Shown here: positions 17,067 through 29,579 of the stretch, piece by piece
Position numbering within the stretch: the stretch's first letter is position 1
Layout: each line of letters begins with the position of its first letter
Source: Dioscorea cayenensis subsp. rotundata
Lineage: Eukaryota > Streptophyta > Magnoliopsida > Dioscoreales > Dioscoreaceae
Direction of reading: 5' to 3'
DNA: 64,000 nucleotides
NCBI RefSeq assembly: GCF_009730915.1
Contig: NC_052481.1
Location: forward strand, 3,844,001-3,908,000
Program-made: the position numbers and the translations under genes
The notes under the pieces: model-generated
What the model was told of the DNA's origin: nothing
Seen by the model: the letters and a program-made list of their open reading frames with translations, nothing else
Databases searched by the model: none

Positions 17067-20000
17067 AGAAAGTACCTTTTTAATTGAACATAAGAGATCT
17101 GAATCTTTAGATCAAGATTTGGATGATAATCATCCAACGGAACAAAGTAAACCTCGGCAAAGCTTTACTAGTAAACTATAAAAAGGGTCACCATCATCCA
17201 AGCAAGGGACTTAAATTAAGTGCAATTAAATTTATAAACAGAATGGCCATTAGTCATAGACCACTCTCTTGATTCCTCTTCAAATTAAACAATCCTTGAG
17301 GTAATTTTGGCTTTACTGCTTGTTCTCTTCTTCTTCTTTGACAAGGACCTCAATTTGGATCTTCACCATCAAAGAAGGCAATATCAAGGAGAAGATGAGT
17401 ACAACAACTTGATTAAGAGGTGCCGCCTTGACTACTATATATCTTTAAGATCATCATCAACATCCTTCATCTGATTCTTTAATTTGCCTCCTTCCAAAAA
17501 AAAAAAAGACAAATTCATATGTCACCATAATATTTAATGAGAAGATCAACCAAGAAATATTTGTTTCTTGATATTTTCAATTTTGATTTTTTTTATTTTA
17601 CACTCAAAATAGCCATGAGTCAAACTACAACAGTATAATCATGACATTTCTCAACCTAATCTTCAAATGAAGACATCATTCATTTAGATACAATTCGAGT
17701 GGACAAAAAAAATTCAAAATTTTACCTAAAAATTAAGTTTTTTTTTTTCCTTCTCTTTTTTCGTTCATGGTCATAAAAGGCATGATGGAATGACAATTTA
17801 CAAGATACTATGCAAATCTAATCTCTCCAATCTCCATGTCAAGAGAAAATGATCCAATGAAACTCAATGTGACATTTGGTACCCCTTTGAAGGGACACCA
17901 CACATCATTCATCTCTTCATTTCCAATATCCAATCATATGCTTTTGTCTGTGCATCCTACTCCCTATTCCCTACTAGTCCTACTAGCTAGGCAAATATTC
18001 TCATTTTTCAAATAGTTTTCCACCATGTATGTTTTATCCTATTCTTAGCTAAGGTTTTAGTGACCCAAAATTTTGTGATTTGGTCATTTGAGTGCAAATA
18101 GATTTGATTTTATTCTTGCAAGATTGATGGAAGAAGTGATATTTTGGATCTAGTTAAGATTTGTTGCTCACAAGATAATTAAAAAGTTGAGAATTAAAAC
18201 TCATCACTCAATTTAGTGGTCATTAGTTGTCTACCATTTATTATTTCCACTTAGACAAATAATTATCAAATATGAATCTACATCAAAATCTCGATAAATT
18301 GTTGGTATATATTTTGAAAGTAAAAGGCATATGATGTTATATATAATGAGGCAATATCTAAATACAACAAATAAATGATGACTTATATCATGAGAACTTC
18401 ATCATCAAATCTTATTTGATATTTAAATATAAAAAATTAGATCTCACCTTAAAGCCTTTCATGTGAAGGCATGATTTATTAATCTAAGAAAAGATTCCGA
18501 AAGAAAGTTATTATTTTCTTAAAAGAATATATTAGTAAAAAGTTATAGGAATATAGGAGAGTAAAACCGGCTTTTAAACAATAATAATAAATTATTTTTG
18601 GTTTCTACTGAGCAAGCATTTAAAATGTCAACTTTGTCATACTTAAGGGTAACATGTTATTTCTAAATACCTGCTTTATGTGAAACATGTTAGTTTACTA
18701 ATTTTTATAAAAAAAGAGACATATTTCCTTTTTTTAATTATTTTTTGCTAGTTTATTTAAAAAAAATTACCCTAGCATTTATATCTAACACAAAAAAAAA
18801 AATCATAAATACAAAATAATCTTTAAAATTAACTATATTTATCCAAACATCTGTCAAATAATAATAATAATAAATAATCTAGTGCACATATATATTACAT
18901 GAAAAGTTTTTATACAAACCTTGCGCCATAGATATAGATATACACACATAAATGATGAGCATCCTAAAAAGTTTTAATTGCGGTAAATAAAAAAAGTAGC
19001 AACTTTTTTCTTCGTATTAAGAAATACATTTATTTTTCAATTTGTTTTTCTTCAATCAATCAGTACATCCAAGAAAAAGGCCAATTTAATTAGTAGTTTT
19101 TTTTTTGTTAAATTTCTTATAGAGTAAAATTCTCATTTGTACACAAGTCAAGAAAAGAACATGAAGATCTATTAGATAATATAAAATATTGGTTCTAAGT
19201 CATCTTTGGCAATGAATCAACAATTTGAAATACTTTTCTTGCATATTCTTGATGAATCAGTGTTTATATATAGATATAAAAAGATTTGTTTTGGAAGTAA
19301 TAAGCATTTTTGACATCTCTTCATCTACAGATAATTCTCGACAAATAATGACATCAGGTTATTGCAGGTTATTTATTGAGTTTAGTGGTTCCGTATAAAA
19401 AATTATTAACTCTAATGTGAAAAAAACAAAATCATTTGAAGTCCTCTTGTATGTTTCGAAAAGAAAAAAATAAGTTATTTACATTTACTTTGATAGGCAG
19501 AAGTGAATTAAAGACTCAATAGTGGTCATTATAAAAATCCTAAAATTATAAAATTTTAATCAATTTAGATGCTTTTTTTCCATCTCACCAAAACTCATTC
19601 TTTTTATACAAGACAATTCATGTCATGAAATTAAAAAATAATAATAATAATAATTGCAATGCATGCAAGAAAAGTCCAAGGGTAAAATAATTATATAAGA
19701 ATATATAGCTAAACATTCCTAGCACTAAGACGTGAGAACAAAATAATACATGATATCACATATAAAATTATTATATTCACTCTAGTACAAGTTTGTTTGG
19801 CCTTGATATAACCAAAATGTATATTATGTTTTAATTTAGAAAAAAACTAAATCCTCATTTTTTTTTTAAAATTAGAATTTCATTGATATGAAGTTTCTTA
19901 GAAGATGGAATCACAAACAACCCTTTGAAAAGAAAAGTCATATATAATTATTAAATGAGAATCTTCCAAGCAAGTGCTTTTCTATTGGTTTTATTTTATA

Positions 20001-21586
20001 TTGATTTGAATTTTGTTTGGAGTTATTAACTAATTAATAATGAAATATTAATCAATCACTAAACACTGACAGAAGTCCACTCATATTAATTTCAAGTACA
20101 GTTGCAACATCATGTTGCATTAGGTAATAAGTCATATTATTGGCATCTAGAATGAAATTTTCAATCATTGATTAGGACCTTCACTATTTATCCAAATTAT
20201 GAAATGAAAATTTTACACATTGATAAAGATACTTATTATTCATGCAAATTTTAATAAATAAACATATAAAAAATATTGCTAATAATTTCTCACAATTTGA
20301 TAATCAATGATGGTTATAAATCTGAAGAGGCTTCTATCCGAAAAATATCATAATTATTTGGAGCTTCCTGAATTTTCAAATATTATTTTTTTTTATTTTG
20401 ACTAAAATATTCCTTTTTTATTAAATATAATTTTATAATAAATATAATTAAATGGTAGATATAATTGCTAAGTCAAAGTAAAGTTTACTTTTAAAAAGAT
20501 AACATCATAATAAAATAAATTAAAATAATATATTATTAATGAAAACTTGGTCCATGCATTTATTTGTGAAGATCAAGTTTTATGAAAGTATTTTTCATAC
20601 AAAATAAGAAGCAACACTAAAAATTGCTTGCTTTTCTATTTATTGTTTTCGAATTAAATGAAAAGCTAAGAAATACTAATAAATACCAACAATCCCAAAT
20701 ATGTTGTTACTCTTTAGTTTTTTTATTTTAAAATTTGGTATAATAAAAAATATTTAAAAATCATATAATATCATTTTTTTTACAAAATGAACAAGTTATG
20801 TCAAGAGTACCCACTGGCTAACAAAATATTTGGTCTGTTCTAACACGGTTCTTGACACTCTTTTTATATAATTAAAAAACTTTTCTATAATTGAAAAAAC
20901 AAATCTATTAAATAAACTCAAATCTAGCTTCCCCTATTATCATAAAAAATAAACAATCAGAAGTACCAACAACACCAAATAGATCCTTTGTCTTTAGTTT
21001 TTCCACACAAAAATCAAACCACTTTTTCCCCATAATTAAAGAATATTTCTATGAGTAGAAAAACAATTCCATTAAACACAACCAAACCCAACTTCCACAA
21101 AATACCCATCCCACCACAACAAAACACAACACACATGATTTCTTCTCTCATTCTTATTAAATAAATAAATAAATAAACACCTCAATATGCACACACACAC
21201 ACTACCGATCGAGTGCATTCAAGTTTTCTTTATAAAATTATATAAAAAAATAAAAATAAATAAAGTAACAGCACAACACACACTCCCCTCCCCCACGTTG
21301 CATGAACCATTGAACGTGGGAAAGATAATAACAGTACAAAACAAAGCATTAAAAAAAAAACAATAAATAAATAAAAAAATAAGAAAATAGCTAGAAAGAA
21401 ATCAAAGAAAAAGAAACAAAGAAAAAAAAAATGAACTAGTTCATGCATGGGGTCCAATGATGTAATGTCCTATGTGGATGGTAGGGTCAACAAGAGCAAG
21501 TTTAACATCTCTAACCACATGTATGACTAACCAACTTGTGACCAAAACCCTTCATATACAACAATGGCCGGCTTCTTCTCCTCCTC
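17067..21586. other. Long AT-rich spacer without recognisable genes
   Basis: About 4.5 kb of AT-rich DNA with homopolymer and short TAA/TTA runs. I found no protein, RNA gene or paired repeat. The last few hundred bases are the promoter region of the CYP88A gene and include A-rich tracts (21230-21430). Confidence 0.6.
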
Positions 21587-21594
21587 TATATATT
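21587..21594 (+). promoter_or_regulatory. Probable TATA box of the CYP88A gene
   Basis: TATATATT sits in CT-rich sequence about 150 bases before the ATG, followed by a CT-rich leader, a common layout for plant promoters. Confidence 0.5.
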
Positions 21595-21742
21595 CTCCTC
21601 CTCATTTCTCTTCATTCACTCTCCCTTTCTCTCTTTTTGTATCTCCTTTTTTTTTCTCTCCAAATATCTATATATATTATCAACATATATATATATATTT
21701 ATATTTTTATAAGTATAAGATTTTTGAGTACGAAAAAAAAAA

Positions 21743-24615
21743 ATGATAGATTTAGGGAGTGTTATGATGACCGTGGTGGTGATTACCGGCGCGGTGATGA
21801 TAGCAAAAGAAGCGATGAAAAGAGCACACAAGTGGTGGCAAGAAAAAAAGCTCGATAAAAAAATACGGCAAAAATTGCCTCCCGGAGACATGGGTTGGCC
21901 GGTTATTGGTAACATGTGGACATTTCTCCGATCATTCAAGTCTAGTGATCCTGACTCTTTTATTGGCTCTTTTGTTAATAGGTATTTTTTTTTTTAATTT
22001 TTTGAATATATATATATATATATATATATTTGGTTTTTGATGTTATATTTGTGTGAAGTGAAGGACATTGAAACAGTATTTTGATTTTTTTTTTAGTGGT
22101 GAGTGATTGAGTGATTTGAAGGCAGAACTTGGCATTTTCAGAAACAGGATAGGATATGTTTGCATCAGTTTCTGTCTGTTTTTTGTCTGCTTATGTTTCA
22201 GGAGTTATTTATTATTATTATTTTATTTTATTTTATTTTATTTTTTGTCATATTATATTAAGACATTGTTTGTACTTTCATTGGTAGTGTTTTTCTTGTT
22301 GTTGCATCATATGAAAAAGAATCAAATGATGGTAATCTTTTTATCTTTGTATGCTTGTTCCTTTGCTTTGTTTATGATTCTCTGGTCTTTCAAGGACTTA
22401 GAATATAATGTTATTTAAGGATTAGGAACTGATTTTATGATTATAATAAGACATGTATTATTGATCTTTTTTCTTTTTATTTTATTGGGTTTTAGATTTC
22501 TCAGTAATCCAAAAAATTCCTTGTTTTCAAATTTTATTATATTTTGTTTGCAAATTCAATTATTTGTTTTTTTATTTTTTATATATTAGTCATAAACTCA
22601 TTGTGATTTATATATCCAATCTTGTACAAAAAAATAAAAAATTTACTAAACATTCATGTTAGTACTTTTATTTGAGTTGATTACTTTCTCTTAGAACTAA
22701 AGAAATACACATTTATGTTATTTATAAATTCACTATAATTTTAATACATTGTCAATTTTCATGTTTTTTTTTTTTGGTATTTAGCTCGTAGATTATGAAT
22801 TAGATTAATGTTACAAGAAAACAATGGCATAAATATATAAATAACGATGTATATTTTGTCGACAAAACTCATTACGGTTCATCGTAGATTTGGTCGAACC
22901 GGAATGTACAAAGCATTCATGTTTGGAAGCCCAACAATATTGGCAACAACACCAGAAGTTTGCAAGATTGTATTAATGGATGATGAGAAGTTCATTCCTG
23001 GATGGCCAAAAGCCACTTGTGAACTAATTGGAAAGAAATCATTCATAGGCATCACTAATGAAGAACACAAGAGATTACGACGCTTAACATCGACTCCGAT
23101 CAATGGTCATGAAGCTCTAACAACTTATCTCAAGTTCATCGAAGACACTGTCGTGTTTACTTTGGATAAATGGTCATCGATGGGCGAAATCCAATTCCTA
23201 ACTGAGCTTAGACGGTTTACGTTTCGAATAATCATGCATATTTTCCTGAGCTCGGAGAGTGATCCAATAATGGAGGCCTTGGAAAGAGTATATACTGATC
23301 TTAATTATGGAATGCGAGCTATGGCGATAAACTTACCGGGTTTTGCTTACCATAGAGCTCTGAAGGTATTTGTTACTGTTTGATTGAATTCTTCGTTGTA
23401 TGATGAGAATTGTATCGAATTGCAGGCAAGAAAGACGCTAGTTGCAGTGTTGCAATCGATACTCAATGAGAGGAGGTCGTTGAATGGAGGCAAGCTTCCG
23501 AAAGAAAGCAAGGACATGATGGATGCTTTGCTAGAAGTCAAGGATGAACATGGCAGGCAATTGGATGATGAGGAGATTATCGATGTTTTGATCATGTATC
23601 TCAATGCTGGTCATGAATCTTCGGGTCATATCACGATGTGGGCAACTGTTTTTCTACAAGAACATCGTAATTGTTTTCGATTAGCCAAGGTATATAGATT
23701 TCTGTTTTTCTGCATTTTTACTGTCAAAACTGATGAACCTATTCTAACATGTCTAATGTTATTTAGTTAGAGCAAGAGGAGATTCGAAGGAACAAACCTC
23801 CCACGGAGAAAGGATTAACACTCAAGGATGTTCGACAAATGAAATATCTCTCCATGGTTTGTTCATCTTTTATTAAAACCAATGCTGAGCTTGTAAATTT
23901 ACAAATGCATACATCTAAATTCGATTTGATTTTTGAAGGTTATTGATGAAACATTGCGTCTAGTTAATATCTCATTCGTGGCTTTTCGGCAAGCAACAAC
24001 AGACGTTGAGATCAATAGTTAGTATTCTCACCACATATACTAATAGCAAATGCTTGATTCTATTGAATACTCAGCTCATATATATGCATGATTTGATTGA
24101 TGCAGATTATATCATACCAAAGGGTTGGAAAGTTCAAGTATGGTACAGAAATGTTCACATGGACCAAGAAGTTTATTCTGATCCTAAAGAGTTCAACCCT
24201 TCTAGATGGAATGTAAGTATCAGATGATGAGCCTTGTTTTTTCTCTTCATTTAGTAATCCATGTTCATATTATGAGATTTAAACTGTATAACCTACGATC
24301 CAGGGAGTCACACCTAAAGTGGGAACTTTTCTTCCCTTCGGAGGAGGAAGTAGGCTATGTCCGGGAAATGACTTAGCAAAACTCGAGATATCAGTTTTCC
24401 TGCACTACTTTCTATTAGATTATAAGTGAGTTCTTCTACATCAGTATCGGTTTTTCTCTTGTATTTGGAATTCTCTATATAGTTTTATATATTGTTGGTT
24501 TGATTGCAGAATGGAGCGGCTAAATCCAAAGAGCCCGGTGAGGTACTTACCTCATCCTCGGCCAAAAGATAACTGCATGGCAAGAATTACAAAGCTCTTG
24601 GTATCTGACACTTGA
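21743..24615 (+). CDS. CYP88A (KAO): ent-Kaurenoic acid oxidase, cytochrome P450 CYP88A
   Basis: This ER membrane P450 family converts ent-kaurenoic acid to GA12 in three oxidation steps of gibberellin synthesis. Eight exons join in phase: 21743-21981, 22888-23365, 23426-23689, 23767-23856, 23939-24017, 24106-24212, 24304-24425 and 24510-24615 (TGA), giving 494 residues, normal for the family. An N-terminal anchor (about residues 4-22) is followed by a basic stretch and the hinge [15 protein letters not shown]. The I-helix AGHESSGH (300-307) is the CYP88-type variant of AGxxT. The ExxR motif is ETLR (361-364) and the heme loop is [10 protein letters not shown] (431-440), with the heme ligand Cys438. 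The end [12 protein letters not shown] also fits CYP88A. No stop or frameshift is present, so the gene looks functional. Exon 1 is separated from the rest by a 906-base intron containing a (TA)n run. Substrate is inferred from subfamily only. Confidence 0.93.
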
Positions 24616-25197
24616 TATGAGGTCGAATTGTTTTTGGCTTCAAACAATTCATACAGCAGATAAGCAAGGCTGATCAAGAAGCAAAATGATAAAAAGGAGT
24701 TCGATAATTTGTAATTCGATTCTCCAAATTACATCAAGCTTTCTTAAAAGAATGATAGGCATTGCATTGTCAGAGAATTAGATTATGGAGATCTGAATGA
24801 AGAACTCATAAGACTTGTGTCCATATGTATACCTACTGCACTTGATGTACCAAGACTTGTCGCCTAAAAAGAACTTATATTTTCTCTTTAATTACTTCTG
24901 TGATTGAATTTAGAATTCTTCAATTAGGCAATGGAGAAATTGAAAAAAAAAATATTATAGCTTGCACTTGTGTTGCATTATTTCTGAGGCATTGTCGAAA
25001 AGATAAATCGGTAAGAATCAACATGCAGAAATAATAATCAAGGAAACAGTTGATGACAAAGTAGTTTCATAATGATTGAAGATTATGTTTGAATTTTTCA
25101 ATATTAAAAAAAGGGATTGCAAACTAAGTGGTTTTACCTCCACATTTTAACAAAGCCAATAGTTAGCAGGAACCATGTTGTAATCCTTTTTGGCTCA
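24616..25197. other. Convergent 3' ends of CYP88A and GCSH
   Basis: This holds the 3' untranslated regions of the two converging genes. A short A-run near 24943 probably lies past the P450 transcript end. No other feature was recognised. Confidence 0.6.
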
Positions 25198-26996
25198 TTA
25201 ATGGTGAGCGTCTTCTTCTTCGCAAAACTTGGTGTACTCCTTCGACCCCATTAAGGAATCCAATTCTGATACATTGCTTGGCTGGACCTTTATCATCCAT
25301 CCGTCTTCGTATGGACTAGAGTTAAGCTACACGAGCAAAAAGTATATACTGTTAATAACAAAACAGTAGAAATTCTCGAACTAATTATATTCCAGTGTTC
25401 ATTGCTGTGATGCAAATGGAAAGGAAGGAACAAACCGACCATTTGACTTTTTTATCTTCATATGGACTGAAATTAATCTACTCAAGCAAAAAGTATATAC
25501 TGTAAACAACAAAAACAGCAGAAATTTTCTGGCTTTATTATGTTCCAATACACATTGCTGAAATGCAAATCAAAGGAAAAACAAGTTGATTGGTTGAATT
25601 ACTTTATTCATGGACTTGGAGTTAATCTACACAAGTGACAAGTATAAACTATAAACCAACAAAACAGCAAAAATACTTCAACTAAATAATATGCATTGCT
25701 TCAATGTAAATCTAAAGGAACAAACAAACTAATCAATTGAATTATTTTATTCCAATATGCATCTTCATATGTACTTGGACTTAATCTACACAAGTATATA
25801 CTACAAACAACAAAAAAGTCAAAATAATATGCATTACTGCAATACAAATCGAAAGGAACAAATTGGTTGAATTACTTTATTCCAAAATGCATCTTCATAT
25901 AGAGTTGGAGTTAATCTATGCAAGCAAAACACACATGCTATAAACAACAAAAAAGCAGAAACACTTCACCTAAATAATATGCATCACCGCAATGCAAATT
26001 AAAGGGAACAAACAAACTGATCGCTTGAATTAATTTATTCCAATGTGCATCTTCTATGAATTAGAGTTAATGCACACAAGTGAAAAGTATATACAATTGA
26101 CAACAAAAACAGCAGAAATTCTCTGACATATTATATTCCAATATGCATTACTGTGATGCAAATCAAAGGGAACAAAAAACTGATAGGTTGAATTATTATA
26201 TTTCAATATGCATCTTCGTATGAATTACAGAGTTAATCTACACAAGTGAAAAGTATGCAATATTAATAACAAAGACAGCAGAGATTCTCCAACTAATTAT
26301 ATTGCAAAATTCATTGCTGCAATGCCAATCAAAGGTTGCAAAAAACTGATTGGCTGGCAAGCAAAATGTATCTCCCACAAACAACAAAAAGCAGCAAAAG
26401 TTTTCGAACTTACTCTATTCCAGCATGGAAATAAAAGAGAAGAAACAAATAGATAGGTTGAATTACCAGGATTGGAGCTTCTGAAAGCTTGGTATTAACT
26501 TCAATAATTTCACCAGAAATTGGAGAATTAACATCACTTGTTGCTTTAACACTCTCCACTGCTCCAAAGCTACCACCTTTGGTCACTTTACTCCCAGATT
26601 CAGGCAGATCAACAAACACCACATCTCCCAAATGACCCTGCACAATAATGTCTTAAAAAAATCACCATCAAATGGACAACTTGGATTCAAATTCTGCTCA
26701 CCTGGGCGTGGTCAGTGATGCCAACAGTAGCCACAGAGCCCTCATGCTTCACCCATTCATGAGAAGGGCTATACTTCAGGCCATCCAAAACTGATAAGAA
26801 ACAAGAAAAAAAAAAAACAGCTTTACAAGAACAAAACCAACAAGTGCAAGTTTAATGAATGCAATGCAGTAAAATGATGGGAGGAAGTTCATGGATTACC
26901 AGAAGAGAAGCATCTGAAGAAGGTAGGAGCTCTAGCTCCATTGCAAGAGATTTTGAGCACATTGGCAGCTGAAGAAGCCCAGAGTTTCAAAGCCAT
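25198..26996 (-). CDS. GCSH: Glycine cleavage system H protein, mitochondrial
   Basis: The H protein carries the lipoyl-bound aminomethyl group between the P, T and L proteins of glycine decarboxylase in the mitochondrial matrix, a key photorespiratory step in plants. Four minus-strand exons join in phase: 26996-26900, 26790-26702, 26637-26467 and 25326-25198 (TAA), giving 161 residues. The first 31 or so residues ([20 protein letters not shown] onward) are rich in Ala, Ser, Arg and Leu and lack acidic residues, as in a mitochondrial transit peptide. The mature part has [32 protein letters not shown] and the lipoylation segment [15 protein letters not shown], with the lipoyl lysine at residue 93. 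The end [10 protein letters not shown] fits the family. The last intron (1.14 kb) is filled with tandem repeats that include copies of its own 3' splice-site region. Confidence 0.95.
25305..26400. repeat. Tandem repeats of about 150 bases within the last GCSH intron
   Basis: Phrases such as AGTTAATCTACACAAGTG, AACAACAAAAACAGCAGAAA, ATGCATTGCTGCAATGCAAA and GGTTGAATTA recur in fixed order. The first phrase occurs near 25321, 25471, 25621, 25780, 25910, 26065 and 26231, so there are about seven diverged units. The lowest-coordinate unit overlaps the true exon 4 boundary: the plus-strand sequence at 25304-25330 is the same phrase in variant form. The repeat therefore probably grew from the intron/exon junction. 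Confidence 0.85.
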
Positions 26997-27264
26997 TGCT
27001 ATGCTCTCTCACTCTTCTCCTTCTTCTCCTTCTTCTTCTTATTCTTCTTGAGGCAAAGCAGTGGTTTTAGTGTTTGATAGTACTAAAAAAATGGATTTTG
27101 TTTTGTTGAGTGGATACCATTCATAGCCTCATCTACTCATTGTGCAAACCATGTTTGGGGTTTTCTTTGCATGACATGGAAATTATTTTTTCCTAGGGGT
27201 GAAAAATATAAAAAATAATGATTAAAAAATAATAATTTCAAATTTGTTATGATTTTTAAACTAA

Positions 27265-27452
27265 CCAACGGCGTTTGGGTCAATTGGTATCGGGTCTCTT
27301 GCGTAGGCCGTTCATTTCGGGGAGGACCCGAGATCGAACCTCATGTCTTACGTAAGGTGAGAACACATGGGTCGACGTTGAGTCTTGCTCCTCACACGTG
27401 CACGCCCCTGGGTTCTGGTGCTTGTCGCATTTTTCAAAAGGAAAAAAAAATC
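27265..27452 (+). mobile_element. tRNA-derived SINE, copy 1
   Basis: An internal Pol III promoter is visible: an A-box-like TGGGTCAATTGG (27276-27287) and a B box GATCGAACC (27332-27340) that fits GWTCRANNC exactly. The element ends in an A-run (27442-27450). It is flanked by a perfect 10-bp target duplication, TTTAAACTAA (27255-27264 and 27453-27462). A second copy in opposite orientation lies at 45551-45744, sharing phrases such as GGTCAATTGGTATCGGGT and GAGATCGAACCTCATGTC. It lies upstream of the GCSH gene, about 260 bases from its start codon. Confidence 0.9.
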
Positions 27453-27462
27453 TTTAAACTAA

Positions 27463-29579
27463 AAAAATAATATAAAAAGTCTCTAAATTACAAAAACCAA
27501 TTTAGATATTTTTATTAAAAAATTCTTTTGATTATTGACACACTTGAGCAAAGAGTTACTAGGAGCTCTATAAAGACTGATAGGTGATAGCGAGGCAAAT
27601 TTTTATGTGTCAACTCCGTTGAATAAAAAAAATAAAAAAAATTCTAACCATGAAGTAAAATGAATAATTTTGGTTCTCGTATATGGACCTGAAGAATATG
27701 AAGAATAGTAATTATATAATATACTCGTTTAAAAACTATTTGTCAAGTAGTAGCTAATAAACACTGAAAAAAAAGGAAAAAAATCATTAATAAAAATGAA
27801 CACCGAAAAAAAAGGAAAAAATCATTAATAAAAATGACAAAATAATTCCAAAATATTTTTTTTAGGGATGCAAGTATATGAGTAAAATGAAACTTCATTG
27901 AAGTAAAAATTTATGTTTGTTCATTGCAATGGGATACATGTAAGTTTGCATTTTAAAAGATATGTTAATCATTTAATTATTATAATATTTTTTTAATAAA
28001 AAATTTAAAAATAGAAAATTAAAATATTTAAAAAAAAATCTTCGTAGCACATTAATTTAGGGTTATTTGGTTCCCTACATTTTAAATCATAATGTAAGAG
28101 AAATGATGTTTAAGTGAACATATTGTGATTCAAATTTTAAAAATGTTGTTTGATTTCTGCAAATATAAATGATGTGTTTAGTTTTTTTATTTAGTTTTTT
28201 ATAATTTTGAGCATAGAATCAATCATATATATTTTTTTAGAGGAGACAATATCAAATAAATTTTTTTATAGACAATTCCAATTAATATTTAGAGGTTTAC
28301 AATAGAAAAAAAAATCATTTTAGAATAATATTCTCTATAATAGTTGAGAAGAGCTGATTCATTGAAAAAAGGATGAACATATGACATCTAATTATAAAGA
28401 AATTGTATTTTATTTTAATTCTATTCTAACAAACCAAAGAGTTTTCTAAAGGAGAAAAATTCCTTGCATGACCATTGGAAGAGATAACTGATAATATAGA
28501 TTTTTTAAAATTTTATATGTTGAATGAAATGAACATGGTAAAAAGTAGGTTTTCATAATAAAAATTTTTAATTGACTTTTGGTCATAATGATATATATTA
28601 ATAAAAATGATTTGAGGATATATAAGAAAATATCCTTTTTAAAAGTAAGGGTACATAAATACTGTTGGTGTTGAGGTTCTTTGAAGTGTCGAGAAGAAAA
28701 GATAAAAAGAAAATAGTGCATTAGTCTTTAAGGCATAAGCAACATTTTTTTTTAGGTTTAATTCGTCTCTACCTAATTTCAAACCTTGGATACAAATTGG
28801 ATTGAATGACGAATTTCTTTTAAAATATAATGAAGAGCCTTGAGTATGGTTTGCAATCCTAAACTAAAGCAAAAACAACAATGGCTTTTACAAAGTGAAA
28901 ATTTGCTTATATCTTTTGTGCACTCAAAAAACAAAGCAAGTGAATTTGTGAAAAGTTTGTTTTCATTCAATTGGCTTGAATGATGGTAGAAGATCATTTT
29001 TGTAGATATGAAGTGGTGTTATATAAAGAGACACGTCACTTCAATAATGAGGCTTACTAAAGAGACACATCACTTCAATATACAACTTCATTAATGAGTG
29101 TTTATTAAAGAGATACACTACTTTAAAGAGTATTAATTATAGAGACACACCATTTCAAATAAATCTTAATACTTGTCATTAATTAATGAAATTACAAATG
29201 ACAACTTTTCATTAATCTTATTACGAATGATGCTAATTATATCTCTTTATCTTACATTCTTTCCAAGTGTCTTTTGGAGTTTTAACTACCCTCAGTGTTT
29301 TAGTCTTGTCTCTTCATGAAAAGGCATAGATAACTTCCTATATGGCTCTTCATATAAAAGGTATGATAAAGAGATACACCTCTTTATTTTTAAAATCCTC
29401 TCACAAGTACTTACACATCTTTATTTTTGAAAAAGACTTACACATTTTTATAGGAGTATGCATGGGAAAAAACCTTTGTATTATAATGGTTTTTTCTGGA
29501 AAAGATTTTTTATAATATTAAATTAAACAAAAAAACTTAAAAAAAAAACTAAACAAAAGATTGAGTTTTATAGAAGTTG
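27463..29579. other. AT-rich spacer with short tandem repeats
   Basis: No gene is recognised. A 43-base segment (ending TCATTAATAAAAATGA) is duplicated in tandem at about 27762-27838. At 29022-29160 a phrase like AAAGAGACACATCACTTCAA recurs four times at roughly 35-50 base spacing. This stretch may be remnants of an LTR or other element, but no borders were found. Confidence 0.5.

Noticed and set aside
21230-21457. 75-codon hydrophobic reverse ORF upstream of CYP88A
   Set aside because: It is a low-complexity translation of A-rich promoter DNA (poly-Phe/Leu).
27276-27340. A tRNA gene
   Set aside because: A and B boxes are present but no cloverleaf, and the unit has an A-tail and target duplications. 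It is a SINE.
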